Shown here one piece after another: positions 1 through 8,878 of a DNA stretch of 64,000 nt. The position numbers were made by a program, and so were the translations under genes. Origin of the DNA: Halanaerobium hydrogeniformans (lineage in GTDB: Bacteria > Bacillota > Halanaerobiia > Halanaerobiales > Halanaerobiaceae); NCBI RefSeq assembly GCF_000166415.1, contig NC_014654.1, positions 372,001-436,000 of the forward strand. The letters are read 5' to 3'. The stretch's first letter is position 1. Each line of letters starts with the position of its first letter. Below the pieces are notes generated by a model. That model had not been told where the DNA came from. It made no database searches and saw nothing but the letters and a program-made list of their open reading frames with translations.

Positions 1-310
1 TTTTTTCGCTAAAAGCTATATAGAAAACATAGAAATGGGGCAAAAACAGCATCAAAATTGCATGCCAGGCAGGCTGATTGAACTTTTTGATAAAAGTGAC
101 AAATAATATCAGCCCAATTATCACATTGGCGATGGGGATAAAGAGTAAGATTAGCCACCAGGTCGGTTTATCGGTAATTTTTATGATGATATAGATATTA
201 TAGATTGGGATTAGAGATTTCCAGCCCTTTTCACCTGCTTCGATAAATAGAAGCCAGATGCAGATGGTTCCAAAAAGATAATATGAGAGGCGGATAAGTT
301 CTTCATTCAC
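1..310 (-). CDS. Small multipass membrane protein, DUF5684-like (partial)
   Basis: This is the N-terminal part of a gene that runs off the left edge of the window. It starts at a GTG (308-310 on the minus strand) preceded by an AAGGAG site ten bases upstream. The reading frame stays open for about 103 codons. It shows a hydrophobic start, then the pattern EKGWKSLIPIYNIY followed by KPTWWLILLF, which resembles the DUF5684 family of small membrane proteins (often AGKPGW...IPIYN...KPWWW). At least three membrane segments are likely. The function of the family is unknown. It is cotranscribed with, or downstream of, the regulator at 351-2171. Confidence 0.6.
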   Translation of the reverse strand, partial: MNEELIRLSYYLFGTICIWLLFIEAGEKGWKSLIPIYNIYIIIKITDKPTWWLILLFIPIANVIIGLILFVTFIKKFNQPAWHAILMLFLPHFYVFYIAFSEK

Positions 311-350
311 AATTTTTCAACTCCTTAAATAAAGCCTGATTAATTAAAAA

Positions 351-2171
351 CTAAATAATATCCTCAATTTCAAAAGCCAACTGTAGTTTTAAGCGGTCAT
401 TATAATCATCAAAGTCAATATTTAAAATTTCCTTGATCCTGTTTAAGCGATAACTTAGGGTATTTCCATGGATATGCAGTTTTTCCTTGCTTGTTGTCCA
501 GCTGCAGTTGCTCTGCAGATAGACTTTTAGGGTTTTGATAAGATCATTTTTAGATGAATTATTGTAATTTTTAAGTGGTTTAAGTATTTTTTCGGCAAAA
601 GCTGCTAGTTCTTCAGCTTCGTTTTTGCTGAGCAATTTTTTGATTTCCTGTTGATCATAAAAAGCATAGTTTTTATCCTTTTCACTTTCAAGCATCGGTA
701 GGGTATTTAAGGCCTGAAAATATGTTTCTTTAAAATCATCAATTTTTTTAAAGGAGCTGCTGATTACCATCTTATAGGAAAAATCATCTTCTTTAAAAGC
801 AAAAATAGGGGAAAACAATTTTTTTAATTTCAAATTAAAGTTTTTGATTTTTTCTTCAGCTTCATCATGCAGTTCTTCCACAATAATAATAATCATATTT
901 CTTTTGATCAGGGCGATCGAGTTGGGGAAAAACTCTTTGCTCTTTTTGTTGATTAGATTATAATATTTTTTCAGCAGCTTTTTGCTCTCCTGTTCATCTT
1001 TTGATTGAAGTGAAAAATCGATGACTATTATCTGATGGCTTTTATCAAAGTTAAAACCATAACTTAAAGCAGATTTTTTTATGAAAGCACAATCATTATT
1101 GATCAGCAGGCTGTCAAGGAAATCTCCCTTCAATGACTGCTCCATATCTGAGATCTCCTGCTCTTTAATTAGCTCTAAAGCGATGATCGTTGTTGCTCTT
1201 TCGGCTGTTACCGTCTCAAGTTCATCCAGTTTATTTCTGCATTCATTGACCACACAAAACCAGCCCATAACTTCTTTTTTAACGATTATCGGAAAAATTA
1301 CAAAGTTAATATCTAGTGAGTTTTTTATATAGAATGTTTTTTCTTGTCTCAAATAAGGGATCAGTTCGGCTATATTATCACTTATCTTACTTAAGTTAAA
1401 ATCTTTGGCAAAAGAATGATAGCGCAGATTATAAAAAATATCCAGGATAAAAATATCTTTGCCGATCATGTTTTTTAATTCCTGTAGTATATCTTTAATT
1501 GAAGAACCACTTAAAATCATATTGGTTAATTTTGTATGAAGACTATTTGTATATTTATATTTATTTTTTTGTTCCTGAATAATCCGGTTATATTTTTGCA
1601 GCTTTTTATTTGTTTGCAGCTGCCTTTTATAATTTCTGGCATTTATGATAGCGATGGTCGCCTGGACGGAAATATCATTTAAAAATTCTACATCTTCATC
1701 TTTAAGTGAATATTCGTCACTGGTATTATCTACAACCAGAACACCTATTACCTCATTTTTATAGATCAGTGGACAGCAGATTGCTCCCTGTATTTTTTCG
1801 GCTAATACTCTAGCCTCAATTGCCAGGCGCTTATTTTTGTTACGCATTTTGTTCATCGCTTCTTGAACAGCTTTGCTGTCTCTAAAAAACATTGTTTCTT
1901 TTTTAGAGTATGTCTGACCTGTCATCGATTCTCCGGGTTTTAACTGTACATCTTTAACAGCATCTCCCATTCCAAAAGAAGCATATACTTCTAGAAAACC
2001 ACTTTTTTCGTTCATCAAAAAGATGGCCCCCATATCACCACCAGGGGTAAGTTCAAGTGATTTGCTCATCAGTGTTTTTAAGATTGTATCTACATTTTTT
2101 TCGGAGTTTAATAGTTTTATCGTTTCCAAAAGCGAATGCATTTTTATTAGTTTTTTTTCTTTCACCTTCAT
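351..2171 (-). CDS. GAF-domain PucR/CdaR-type transcriptional regulator
   Basis: A 606-residue predicted DNA-binding regulator. Residues about 10-175 look like a GAF sensor domain, followed by a basic coiled-coil stretch near 185-210. Residues about 340-490 look like the CdaR GGDEF-like domain. The C-terminus (about 545-600) is a PucR-type helix-turn-helix with the pattern WTTSKEKLHIHGNTLSYRLNRI. A GGGAG ribosome site precedes the ATG. It is divergent from the amidohydrolase operon at 2385-7215, so it probably senses a metabolite linked to that pathway and controls it. PucR relatives control purine/allantoin use and CdaR controls sugar diacids; the actual ligand here is unknown. Confidence 0.85.
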   Translation of the reverse strand: MKVKEKKLIKMHSLLETIKLLNSEKNVDTILKTLMSKSLELTPGGDMGAIFLMNEKSGFLEVYASFGMGDAVKDVQLKPGESMTGQTYSKKETMFFRDSKAVQEAMNKMRNKNKRLAIEARVLAEKIQGAICCPLIYKNEVIGVLVVDNTSDEYSLKDEDVEFLNDISVQATIAIINARNYKRQLQTNKKLQKYNRIIQEQKNKYKYTNSLHTKLTNMILSGSSIKDILQELKNMIGKDIFILDIFYNLRYHSFAKDFNLSKISDNIAELIPYLRQEKTFYIKNSLDINFVIFPIIVKKEVMGWFCVVNECRNKLDELETVTAERATTIIALELIKEQEISDMEQSLKGDFLDSLLINNDCAFIKKSALSYGFNFDKSHQIIVIDFSLQSKDEQESKKLLKKYYNLINKKSKEFFPNSIALIKRNMIIIIVEELHDEAEEKIKNFNLKLKKLFSPIFAFKEDDFSYKMVISSSFKKIDDFKETYFQALNTLPMLESEKDKNYAFYDQQEIKKLLSKNEAEELAAFAEKILKPLKNYNNSSKNDLIKTLKVYLQSNCSWTTSKEKLHIHGNTLSYRLNRIKEILNIDFDDYNDRLKLQLAFEIEDII

Positions 2172-2312
2172 TAGAAACTCCCTCTGCTCTCTATAGCAAT
2201 AATTAAGATTTTTGCAAATATTTTTCTCTGATTTAAAAATATTATATAATTATATTCAGACAAATTCAATGTTTAGAACTAATAACTGAGTTAAACTTTG
2301 GTGTAAACAATA

Positions 2313-2345
2313 TGGTCACAGCCAATTATTATTGTTATAATAATT
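2313..2345 (+). promoter_or_regulatory. Promoter with overlapping operator palindrome
   Basis: TATAAT at 2336-2341 lies 17 bases after TGGTCA (2313-2318), a 4/6 match to the -35 consensus. A perfect 9-bp inverted repeat, AATTATTAT (2324-2332) and ATAATAATT (2337-2345), overlaps the -10 box. That is a natural position for a repressor or for the divergent regulator to bind. The operator role is an inference. Confidence 0.5.
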
Positions 2346-2384
2346 GAAAAGTATCAGAGTAGAAGCAAAACGAGGAGGAAATTT

Positions 2385-3566
2385 ATGAGTTTATTAATGG
2401 CATTTTCAATCGTACTAATTATTCTAGCAGTTGGAGACATTATTTCAGCAAAAACGAAGGCTTTTATTCCTTCGGTATTTGTCGCAGCACTATTATTCTT
2501 ATTCGGTTTTTGGACGTTTTTCCCAGGGGATATAGTTGCCCAGGCGGGTTTTCAGACACCTGTAGTCTATTTATCGATGTATCTTTTGATAACCCATATG
2601 GGAACCCTGCTTTCTGTTAAGGAATTAGCAGGTCAGTGGAGGAGTGTAGTTATCGCACTGATAGGTATCGTGGGTATTATTTCTTTAACGATGACCATCG
2701 GTTCAGCAGTTTTTGGTTTTGAAGCAGCAGTTACAGCTACTCCACCACTTACAGGAGGTGTTGTGGCAGCGATCATCATGAATGAGGCTGCAGCAGGACT
2801 GGGTTTAGAACAGATGGCAGTTTTAGCTATTATAACCTATGTTATGCAGGGTTTTATCGGTTATCCTTTAACCTCACTGATGCTTAAGATCGAGGGAACA
2901 AGATTGATCGAGGGCTACCGAAAAGGAGAAATAGAATATAAAGAGGTTGCGGAAGAGGGAGAAGAAGAAAATTCTAAAAAGTTGATACCACCTGTTCCCG
3001 AACAGTATCGAACTACTTATGTTCTTCTGGCCAAATTGGGTCTGACAGCCTGGGCTGCAGTAGCTGCAGGTACTTTTTTAGAACCATATATAGGTATTTC
3101 GCCTTTTGTCTATTGTTTGATTTTTGGAGTTATTGCCAATGCGATCGGTTTTGTGGAAAAACGACCCCTTAACCTTTCTAATTCATTTGGCTTTTTGATC
3201 ACAGTTTTAATGGCATTCATCTTCGCAGGTCTTTCTGATGCAACCCCGACAATGCTGGCTGAACTGGCAGGACCACTGATCGGGATTATTGTATTTGGTG
3301 TTACAGGTATGGCGATCTTATCAATTTTAATGGGTAAGTTTTTGGGCTATACCAGAGAGATGTCTTTTGCGATCGCCTTAACAGCACTTTACGGTTTCCC
3401 ACCAAATTATATATTAACAGAAGAAGGGGCAAAAGCTCTGGCAGAAAATGAAGAAGAAAAGAAATTTTTAATGAGTGAAATGCTTCCCGAAATGCTGGTT
3501 GGTGGTTTTACCACGGTTACGATAGCATCTGTAATCATCGCCGGTATTTTTGTCAACTTCCTGTAG
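2385..3566 (+). CDS. Multipass membrane protein, putative transporter (DUF3100-like)
   Basis: A 393-residue integral membrane protein with about ten hydrophobic segments. A charged cytoplasmic loop near residues 175-205 (EGEEENSKK) divides it into two halves. The first half has a conserved-looking TPPLTGGVVAAIIMNEAAAG stretch. It begins at ATG with an AGGAGG site eight bases upstream. It resembles proteins annotated DUF3100, but that assignment is from memory of the family. Position as first gene of an operon with three M20 hydrolases suggests uptake of an N-acylated or ureido compound. The substrate cannot be told from sequence. Confidence 0.6.
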   Translation: MSLLMAFSIVLIILAVGDIISAKTKAFIPSVFVAALLFLFGFWTFFPGDIVAQAGFQTPVVYLSMYLLITHMGTLLSVKELAGQWRSVVIALIGIVGIISLTMTIGSAVFGFEAAVTATPPLTGGVVAAIIMNEAAAGLGLEQMAVLAIITYVMQGFIGYPLTSLMLKIEGTRLIEGYRKGEIEYKEVAEEGEEENSKKLIPPVPEQYRTTYVLLAKLGLTAWAAVAAGTFLEPYIGISPFVYCLIFGVIANAIGFVEKRPLNLSNSFGFLITVLMAFIFAGLSDATPTMLAELAGPLIGIIVFGVTGMAILSILMGKFLGYTREMSFAIALTALYGFPPNYILTEEGAKALAENEEEKKFLMSEMLPEMLVGGFTTVTIASVIIAGIFVNFL

Positions 3567-3632
3567 AATTTTAACGGGTAGATATAGCAGTTAGTTAATC
3601 GGGAGCTTTTTGGATTAGGAAGGATGGAAAAT

Positions 3633-4874
3633 ATGGAAAGCAGTTTAAAAAGAATAAAAAAGCATTTAATAAAGCTTTCAGAGTTCAATACAGATTCAGG
3701 AGAAGGTTTAAGCAGATTCACCTTTACTAAAGAGGAAGAAGCAGCAAGACAATATTTAAAAAATGAACTGAAAAAAATCGGGGTTGAGGCCTATGAAGAT
3801 CAGGCCGGAAATTTATTCGGCAGGATCGCTGGAGATAATCCTGATGCTCCAGCAATTATGATCGGGTCTCATTATGATTCTGTAAAAAATGGTGGTCATT
3901 TTGATGGACCTGCAGGAGTAATAATGGGCTTAGAAATTATGACCCTATTACAAGAAGAGGGTTTTAAGCCCCAATATCCAATTGAGTTTGTAGCTTTAAT
4001 CGAAGAAGAAGGTGGTAGATTTGGCTCCGGACTTTATGGAAGTAGAGCTATGGTTGGTGCAATATCTTATCAGGATCTGCTTAATTACAAGGATAAAGCT
4101 GGAATATCTATGGCAGAAGAGCTTAAAAACCACGGTTTTGATCCTAAAAAGATTAAAGATGCAGCAAGAGATCCAGAATCCATCAAGGCCTTTATCGAGC
4201 TTCATATCGAACAGGGGCCGGTTTTAGAAAATGAGGCAAAAGATGTAGGTTTGGTCGACTTTATCGTTGGCATCAATGAGTTTAAAGTTAAGCTCAAGGG
4301 CCGACCCGATCATGCTGGAACAACCCCGATGGATATGCGCAAGGATGCACTTTTAAGTGCGGCAAGAGTAGTGCAGGAGGTTGAAAAGGCTGCCTTAAAA
4401 GCAGCTAATGGTACTGTTGCTACTGTTGGTGAAATGGAGGTAAAACCTGGAGCTGCAAATATAGTTCCGGGAGAAGTTGAATTTTCGGTTGATATAAGAT
4501 CCAAATCAGCTGAGCTTGTTGAACAGGTTAAAAATGATATCCGCAGTATCTTAGCAGAAGAAGAAAAAAATGCTGCTGTTGAATGGGAGATAAATGAATT
4601 ATTGAGTGTAGATCCAATACCTTTATCTGAAGAAATACTGGTCCTTTTTGAAGAAAGTGCCCGGGAAAATAATTTTAGTTATAAAAAAATGATCAGTGGG
4701 GCAGGTCATGATGCGATGGTTATGGCTGGAATGACAGATGTGGGTCTTGTCTTTGTACCCAGCAAAGGTGGTAGAAGCCACTGTCCTGAAGAATGGACAG
4801 ATTATGAGGACCTCCAAAAAGGTATAGAGGTAATTTATCAGGCTGTTAAGAAATTGGGTGGTCAGGATGGATAA
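3633..4874 (+). CDS. Zn-dependent M20 amidohydrolase, allantoate/N-carbamoyl-amino-acid hydrolase type
   Basis: A 413-residue cytosolic hydrolase of the AllC/HyuC branch of the M20 family, which cleaves allantoate, ureidoglycine or N-carbamoyl-L-amino acids. Metal-site motifs are visible: GSHYDS, then GGHFDGPAG, the EEEGGRFGSG triad of acidic residues, FIELHIEQGP, and a C-terminal GAGHDAMVMA. ATG 3633 is preferred over the in-frame ATG at 3624, which overlaps the AGGAAGG ribosome site (3617-3623). It overlaps the next gene. Precise substrate is open: allantoate and N-carbamoyl amino acids are both plausible. Confidence 0.85.
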   Translation: MESSLKRIKKHLIKLSEFNTDSGEGLSRFTFTKEEEAARQYLKNELKKIGVEAYEDQAGNLFGRIAGDNPDAPAIMIGSHYDSVKNGGHFDGPAGVIMGLEIMTLLQEEGFKPQYPIEFVALIEEEGGRFGSGLYGSRAMVGAISYQDLLNYKDKAGISMAEELKNHGFDPKKIKDAARDPESIKAFIELHIEQGPVLENEAKDVGLVDFIVGINEFKVKLKGRPDHAGTTPMDMRKDALLSAARVVQEVEKAALKAANGTVATVGEMEVKPGAANIVPGEVEFSVDIRSKSAELVEQVKNDIRSILAEEEKNAAVEWEINELLSVDPIPLSEEILVLFEESARENNFSYKKMISGAGHDAMVMAGMTDVGLVFVPSKGGRSHCPEEWTDYEDLQKGIEVIYQAVKKLGGQDG

Positions 4875-6033
4875 GATCAAAGATCTAGCAGAAAAATATT
4901 TTGATTATGCTGTAGAGATGCGCCGAGAATTTCATATGCATCCAGAAGCAAGCATGCAGGAAGAAAGGACTTCTGCCAGGGTGGCAGAAGAACTGGAAAA
5001 GCTTGGTTTAGAAACAGAAATTGTTGCCGGGACAGGTGTTGTAGCAACTATAGAAGGTAAAAAAGGTGCTAAGACGATCGCTCTTAGAGCTGATATGGAT
5101 GCTTTAGAACTGGATGAAGAAAATGATATAGAATATAAATCAAAAAATGATGGTCTGATGCACGGCTGTGGTCATGATGGCCATACCGCAGGACTGCTGA
5201 CAGCCGCCAGAATAATTAACGATCTGAAAGATGAATTCAAGGGCAGGGTTAAACTGCTCTTTCAACCCGGTGAAGAAGTAGCAGAGGGTGCCAAAGCTAT
5301 GGTTGAAGCAGGTGTACTGGCTGATGTGGACTCTATAATGGGGATTCATCTCTGGAATGAGTTGGAAACAACTAAGGTATCACTTGAAGCTGGCCCCAGG
5401 ATGGCTGCTGTAAATCTATTTAAGATCGATGTCAAAGGTAAGGGTGGACATGGTTCAATGCCTCAGCAGGGTGTTGATGCCCTAACAGCAGGGGCAGCAA
5501 TAGTTATGAATCTGCAGTCTATTGTCAGCAGAGAAATAAGCCCACTCGATCCTTCGGTGTTAAGTGTCGGTATTTTTAAATCAGGTTCCAGATTTAATGT
5601 ACTGCCGGGTAAAGCCTATCTGGAGGGGACAACCCGTTGTTTTAGTAGGGAACTAAATGATAAATTTCCTCAAATGATAGAAAGGGTAGCTTCGGAAACA
5701 GCTCAGGGTTATAGAGCTTCGATAGAGATGGAATATAATAAGCTGACCCTTCCCTGTATAAATGATGAAGAGCTGACAGAGATCGGCCAAAAGTCGGTGG
5801 TAGATCTTTTTGGTGAGCAAAGCTTAGCCCATGTAGAAAAAACTACCGGTGGAGAGGATTTCTCATTTTATACTGCAGAGGTTCCAGGAGTTTTTGCCTT
5901 TGTCGGTTCCAAAAATGAGGACAAGGTAGAATATCATCCCCATCATCATCCGAAGTTTAATATTGATGAAGCTGCTTTAAAGGTCTCTGCAGCTCTTTAT
6001 GCAAAATTCGCCCTGGATTTTTTAAGCACTTAA
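4867..6033 (+). CDS. M20D-family amidohydrolase (copy 1)
   Basis: A 388-residue metal-dependent amidohydrolase or N-acyl-amino-acid deacylase of the M20D group (hippurate hydrolase, N-acetyl-diaminopimelate deacetylase, IAA-amino-acid hydrolase). Motifs: RREFHMHPE at the N-terminus, LRADMDAL, the metal-binding MHGCGHDGHT, FQPGEE, and HHHPKFNIDE near the end. ATG 4867 is chosen because it overlaps the upstream stop by eight bases, as expected for translational coupling; an upstream GTG at 4858 is possible. It is a tandem relative of the following gene. Confidence 0.85.
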   Translation: MDKIKDLAEKYFDYAVEMRREFHMHPEASMQEERTSARVAEELEKLGLETEIVAGTGVVATIEGKKGAKTIALRADMDALELDEENDIEYKSKNDGLMHGCGHDGHTAGLLTAARIINDLKDEFKGRVKLLFQPGEEVAEGAKAMVEAGVLADVDSIMGIHLWNELETTKVSLEAGPRMAAVNLFKIDVKGKGGHGSMPQQGVDALTAGAAIVMNLQSIVSREISPLDPSVLSVGIFKSGSRFNVLPGKAYLEGTTRCFSRELNDKFPQMIERVASETAQGYRASIEMEYNKLTLPCINDEELTEIGQKSVVDLFGEQSLAHVEKTTGGEDFSFYTAEVPGVFAFVGSKNEDKVEYHPHHHPKFNIDEAALKVSAALYAKFALDFLST

Positions 6034-6048
6034 AAAAAGGTGGTATAG

Positions 6049-7215
6049 ATGGATTTCAATGAACTTTTAACTGCAGAAAAAGAATATTTAATAGAACTTA
6101 GAAGAGAATTCCATAAAAACCCTGAAAAAAGCTGGCATGAATATCAGACCTCCCGGAGAATAAAGGAAGAGTTAGATAAAATAGGGGTTAAATATCAAAG
6201 TTTTGCTGGTACAGGAGTTGTTGCAGTAATCGAGGGAGCAGAAGAAGGTAAAACAGTTGCTCTAAGAGCTGATATGGATGCTTTAGAATTAGACGAGGAA
6301 ACAGAGCTCAGCTTTAAATCAGAAAATGAAGGTTTAATGCATGCCTGTGGTCATGATGGTCATACCGCAATGCTGTTAACAGCAGCAAGGGCTCTTGTTA
6401 AGGTTAAAGATAAATTATCAGGAAAGATAAAACTTATCTTCCAACCAGCAGAAGAAATGGTTGCCGGGGCCAAAGAGATGGTAAAAGAGGGAGCTCTAGA
6501 AGATGTGGAGGCAGTGTTAGGTATCCATCTCTGGAGTGGTTTAAAAACAGGGATAATAAACGTTGAAGCTGGCCCGAGAATGGCCTCAGGTGATTATGTT
6601 ATGATAGATTTTATCGGTGCAGGAGGTCATGGCTCACTTCCCCAGCAGACCGTAGATCCAATTGCAGCAGCGTCAGCTTTTGTGATGGAATCCCAGGCTG
6701 TTATGAGTCGGGAAAGTAGTCCTTTAGATCCGGTTGTTTTTACAATCGGTAAAATAGATTCGGGAAGTAGATTCAATATAATTCCTTCTCAGGCTGCATT
6801 AGAAGGAACCCTGCGCTGTTTTAGTGAGGAATCAAGGACTGCTGCTTCAGAAGCTATCAAGAGATTTGCTAAAAAAACTGCTTCAGCATATAGGGCGGAA
6901 GCTGAGGTTGAGATTAAGGAAGGAACACCTCCTACAGTTAATGATCCTCAGATCGTTGAATATGCTCAAAGGGCTGCCCGTCAAATCGTTGGTGATGAAA
7001 ATTTAGTTTCAATGCAGAAAACAACCGGCAGTGAAGATATGGCATATTATTTGAGAGAGGTTCCAGGCTGTATGGCTTTTGTAGGGGCTGGATTTGAGGA
7101 TCAAAGTAAAAACTTTCCTCATCATCACCCTGAGTTTAATTTAAATGAAGAAAGCCTTTTGATAGGTGCCTCACTTTACTTTAATTTTGCCCTGAATTTC
7201 TTAAATAATGATTGA
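6049..7215 (+). CDS. M20D-family amidohydrolase (copy 2)
   Basis: A 388-residue paralogue of the gene just upstream, 15 bases away, with the same M20D motifs: RREFHKNPE, LRADMDALELDEE, MHACGHDGHT, FQPAEE and HHHPEFNLNEE. The pair looks like an old tandem duplication, because identity is spread through the whole length but far from complete. The two may differ in acyl or amino acid preference. It is the last gene of the operon, followed by a strong terminator. Confidence 0.85.
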   Translation: MDFNELLTAEKEYLIELRREFHKNPEKSWHEYQTSRRIKEELDKIGVKYQSFAGTGVVAVIEGAEEGKTVALRADMDALELDEETELSFKSENEGLMHACGHDGHTAMLLTAARALVKVKDKLSGKIKLIFQPAEEMVAGAKEMVKEGALEDVEAVLGIHLWSGLKTGIINVEAGPRMASGDYVMIDFIGAGGHGSLPQQTVDPIAAASAFVMESQAVMSRESSPLDPVVFTIGKIDSGSRFNIIPSQAALEGTLRCFSEESRTAASEAIKRFAKKTASAYRAEAEVEIKEGTPPTVNDPQIVEYAQRAARQIVGDENLVSMQKTTGSEDMAYYLREVPGCMAFVGAGFEDQSKNFPHHHPEFNLNEESLLIGASLYFNFALNFLNND

Positions 7216-7252
7216 ACTTTTAATCTTTACAATTAAGTTGAAGTTTCTAAGG

Positions 7253-7282
7253 AGCTCTTCTCTTTTGAGAAGGGCTTTTTTT
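7253..7282 (+). terminator. Rho-independent terminator of the amidohydrolase operon
   Basis: A 10-bp stem, AGCTCTTCTC (7253-7262) with GAGAAGGGCT (7267-7276), has a TTTT loop and is followed by a run of seven T. Confidence 0.9.
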
Positions 7283-7413
7283 AGCTAAAAATCTGTTGAG
7301 ATATTATTTTCGGAAATATAATAAAGGAAAAAGCAAAATTTAATAGAAGTATTTATTGAGGTAAAGTTGGAACTTTAATAATATTATAATGTTTAGATTA
7401 AAGAGGTGGTAGC

Positions 7414-7824
7414 TTGAGATTATCTCAGGAATTTTATCTGCAGGATGCTTTAACCGCAGCCCAGGATTTAATCGGCAAGATACTTGTCAGAAAAATAGCT
7501 GGAAGCAAAGTTAAGGTCCGGATAGTAGAAACTGAGGCCTATTGTGGCATTAATGACAAAGCTTCTCACGCCTATAATAATAAGCGGAGCAAAAGAAACG
7601 AAACTATGTTTAAACAGGGTGGGATTGCCTATATATATTTAATTTACGGTATTCACAATCTATTTAATGTGGTGGTCGGAAGTGAAGGTGATCCTCAAGC
7701 AGTACTTATCAGGGCAGTTGAGCCTTTAAATTCACTTGAATTTATAAAAAAAAATAGAAAGATCAAAAGCAGTGAACCTCTCCACCTAAATCAAAACCAA
7801 GATTTGCATCAAAAGAGATACTAG
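7414..7824 (+). pseudogene. Truncated DNA-3-methyladenine glycosylase (AAG/Mpg family)
   Basis: The first ~120 codons are a clear AAG/Mpg-family alkyladenine glycosylase: LSREFY-like start (LSQEFYLQD), RIVETEAYCG, ASHAYNN, GIAYIYLIYGIHNLFNVV, QAVLIRAVEPL. The family is about 190-210 residues long. Here similarity stops near codon 121 (about 7775), where the right end of the IS200/IS605 element begins, and the remaining codons read into IS sequence. The usual C-terminal part (LTNGPGKL and beyond) is not found on the far side of the IS. The gene is therefore truncated, not simply interrupted. TTG 7414 follows AGGTGGT. Confidence 0.85.
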
Positions 7825-8156
7825 CTTCGCGTCGGATGGAGCTTCTAACTGCTTCATATAGATTAAAGTTCAACCTATATTACTAGGTCAGTTTACAAGA
7901 TGTTTGGCTTTTAAGTTTTGCTCCTAATAGTTTAGGATACCCTTAATCTTGAAGGATTGTCCACAAATCCATTATCTCTCGCCTCTTTGATAGGTCTGAG
8001 AATACATTTATCGTTATGGTATTTACGAAGTATATTAAAACTACCATTCTGATCAGCATTAATTAATAGGCCCGCGTTAGTTTTAAAGAGACCTCTAGTA
8101 ATTCTTCTGGATTTATCATAGTTACTTTTATTTATTTTTTCCAGATCTACTGAACA

Positions 8157-8220
8157 GCGGCCAAATCGAATACGGTCATACTAAAGCTTACCTTGCGTAA
8201 TTAAAATTAAAAGCTTTAGT
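8157..8220 (-). repeat. 64-bp stem-loop insertion in tnpB (copy 1)
   Basis: On the minus strand it begins ACTAAAGCTT and has an inverted copy AAGCTTTAGT 31 bases further on, then a unique tail that ends at GGCCGC. It is flanked by ACA on both sides (8154-8156 and 8221-8223), a possible 3-bp target duplication. Its removal together with one ACA restores the TnpB frame across ...TSGC|SVDLE.... The 62-bp core matches copy 2 at all but a few positions. Confidence 0.75.
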
Positions 8221-8814
8221 ACATCCAGAAGTATAGCTTTCATCAATTTCAACAACTTTGATACCTTTTAGTTTAGCTTTGTATTCAATTAATTTTTTTA
8301 ATCTCTGGATCGGTATTTGGACAAAAGATTTAAGTTTGCTGCATTGTTTAATATTTTTTATATCTCCAATTACAATAGTTTCTACTTGATTTTCAATTGC
8401 TAAATCAACTATTTTGCAACTAGCTTTATGGAGATAATCTCTAATATAATTTCTTCTCTTTAATCTCAGATATTTTATTCGTTTAGTATCTCTAATTTTA
8501 CTGGTAGCTAACTGCCTCATTCTAATGCTTTGTAGTCTGGCAATTTCTTTATTAAAATAAGAATTTTTAGATTTAATAGTTTTACCATTGATAATATAAC
8601 AATCAGAATTGTTTTTAAATATTAAAGTAGCCAAATTATCAAGACCTAGATCTATTGCCATTATGTTAGGGTTATTATTTTCTTTTATTTCCTCGCTCTT
8701 ATAGACGATTAGTAGATACCATCTTTTAGAAATACGGTCCTGCTTAATCTTTATCTGCTGTAAAGCATCTAAATCTATAATGCTTTGAACTGCTTCAGGC
8801 AGCTCAAAATTAAG

Positions 8815-8878
8815 AGGGCCAAATCGAATACGGTCATACTAAAGCTTTCCTTGCGTATTATAAATTAAAAGCTTTAGT
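8815..8878 (-). repeat. 64-bp stem-loop insertion in tnpB (copy 2)
   Basis: Same orientation and same 62-bp core as copy 1, with one substitution in the stem region and a few in the A/T-rich loop. It also carries ACTAAAGCTT / AAGCTTTAGT. Removing 64 bp restores the TnpB frame between KYNVKV and LNFELPE. No convincing target duplication is visible here. Confidence 0.75.
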
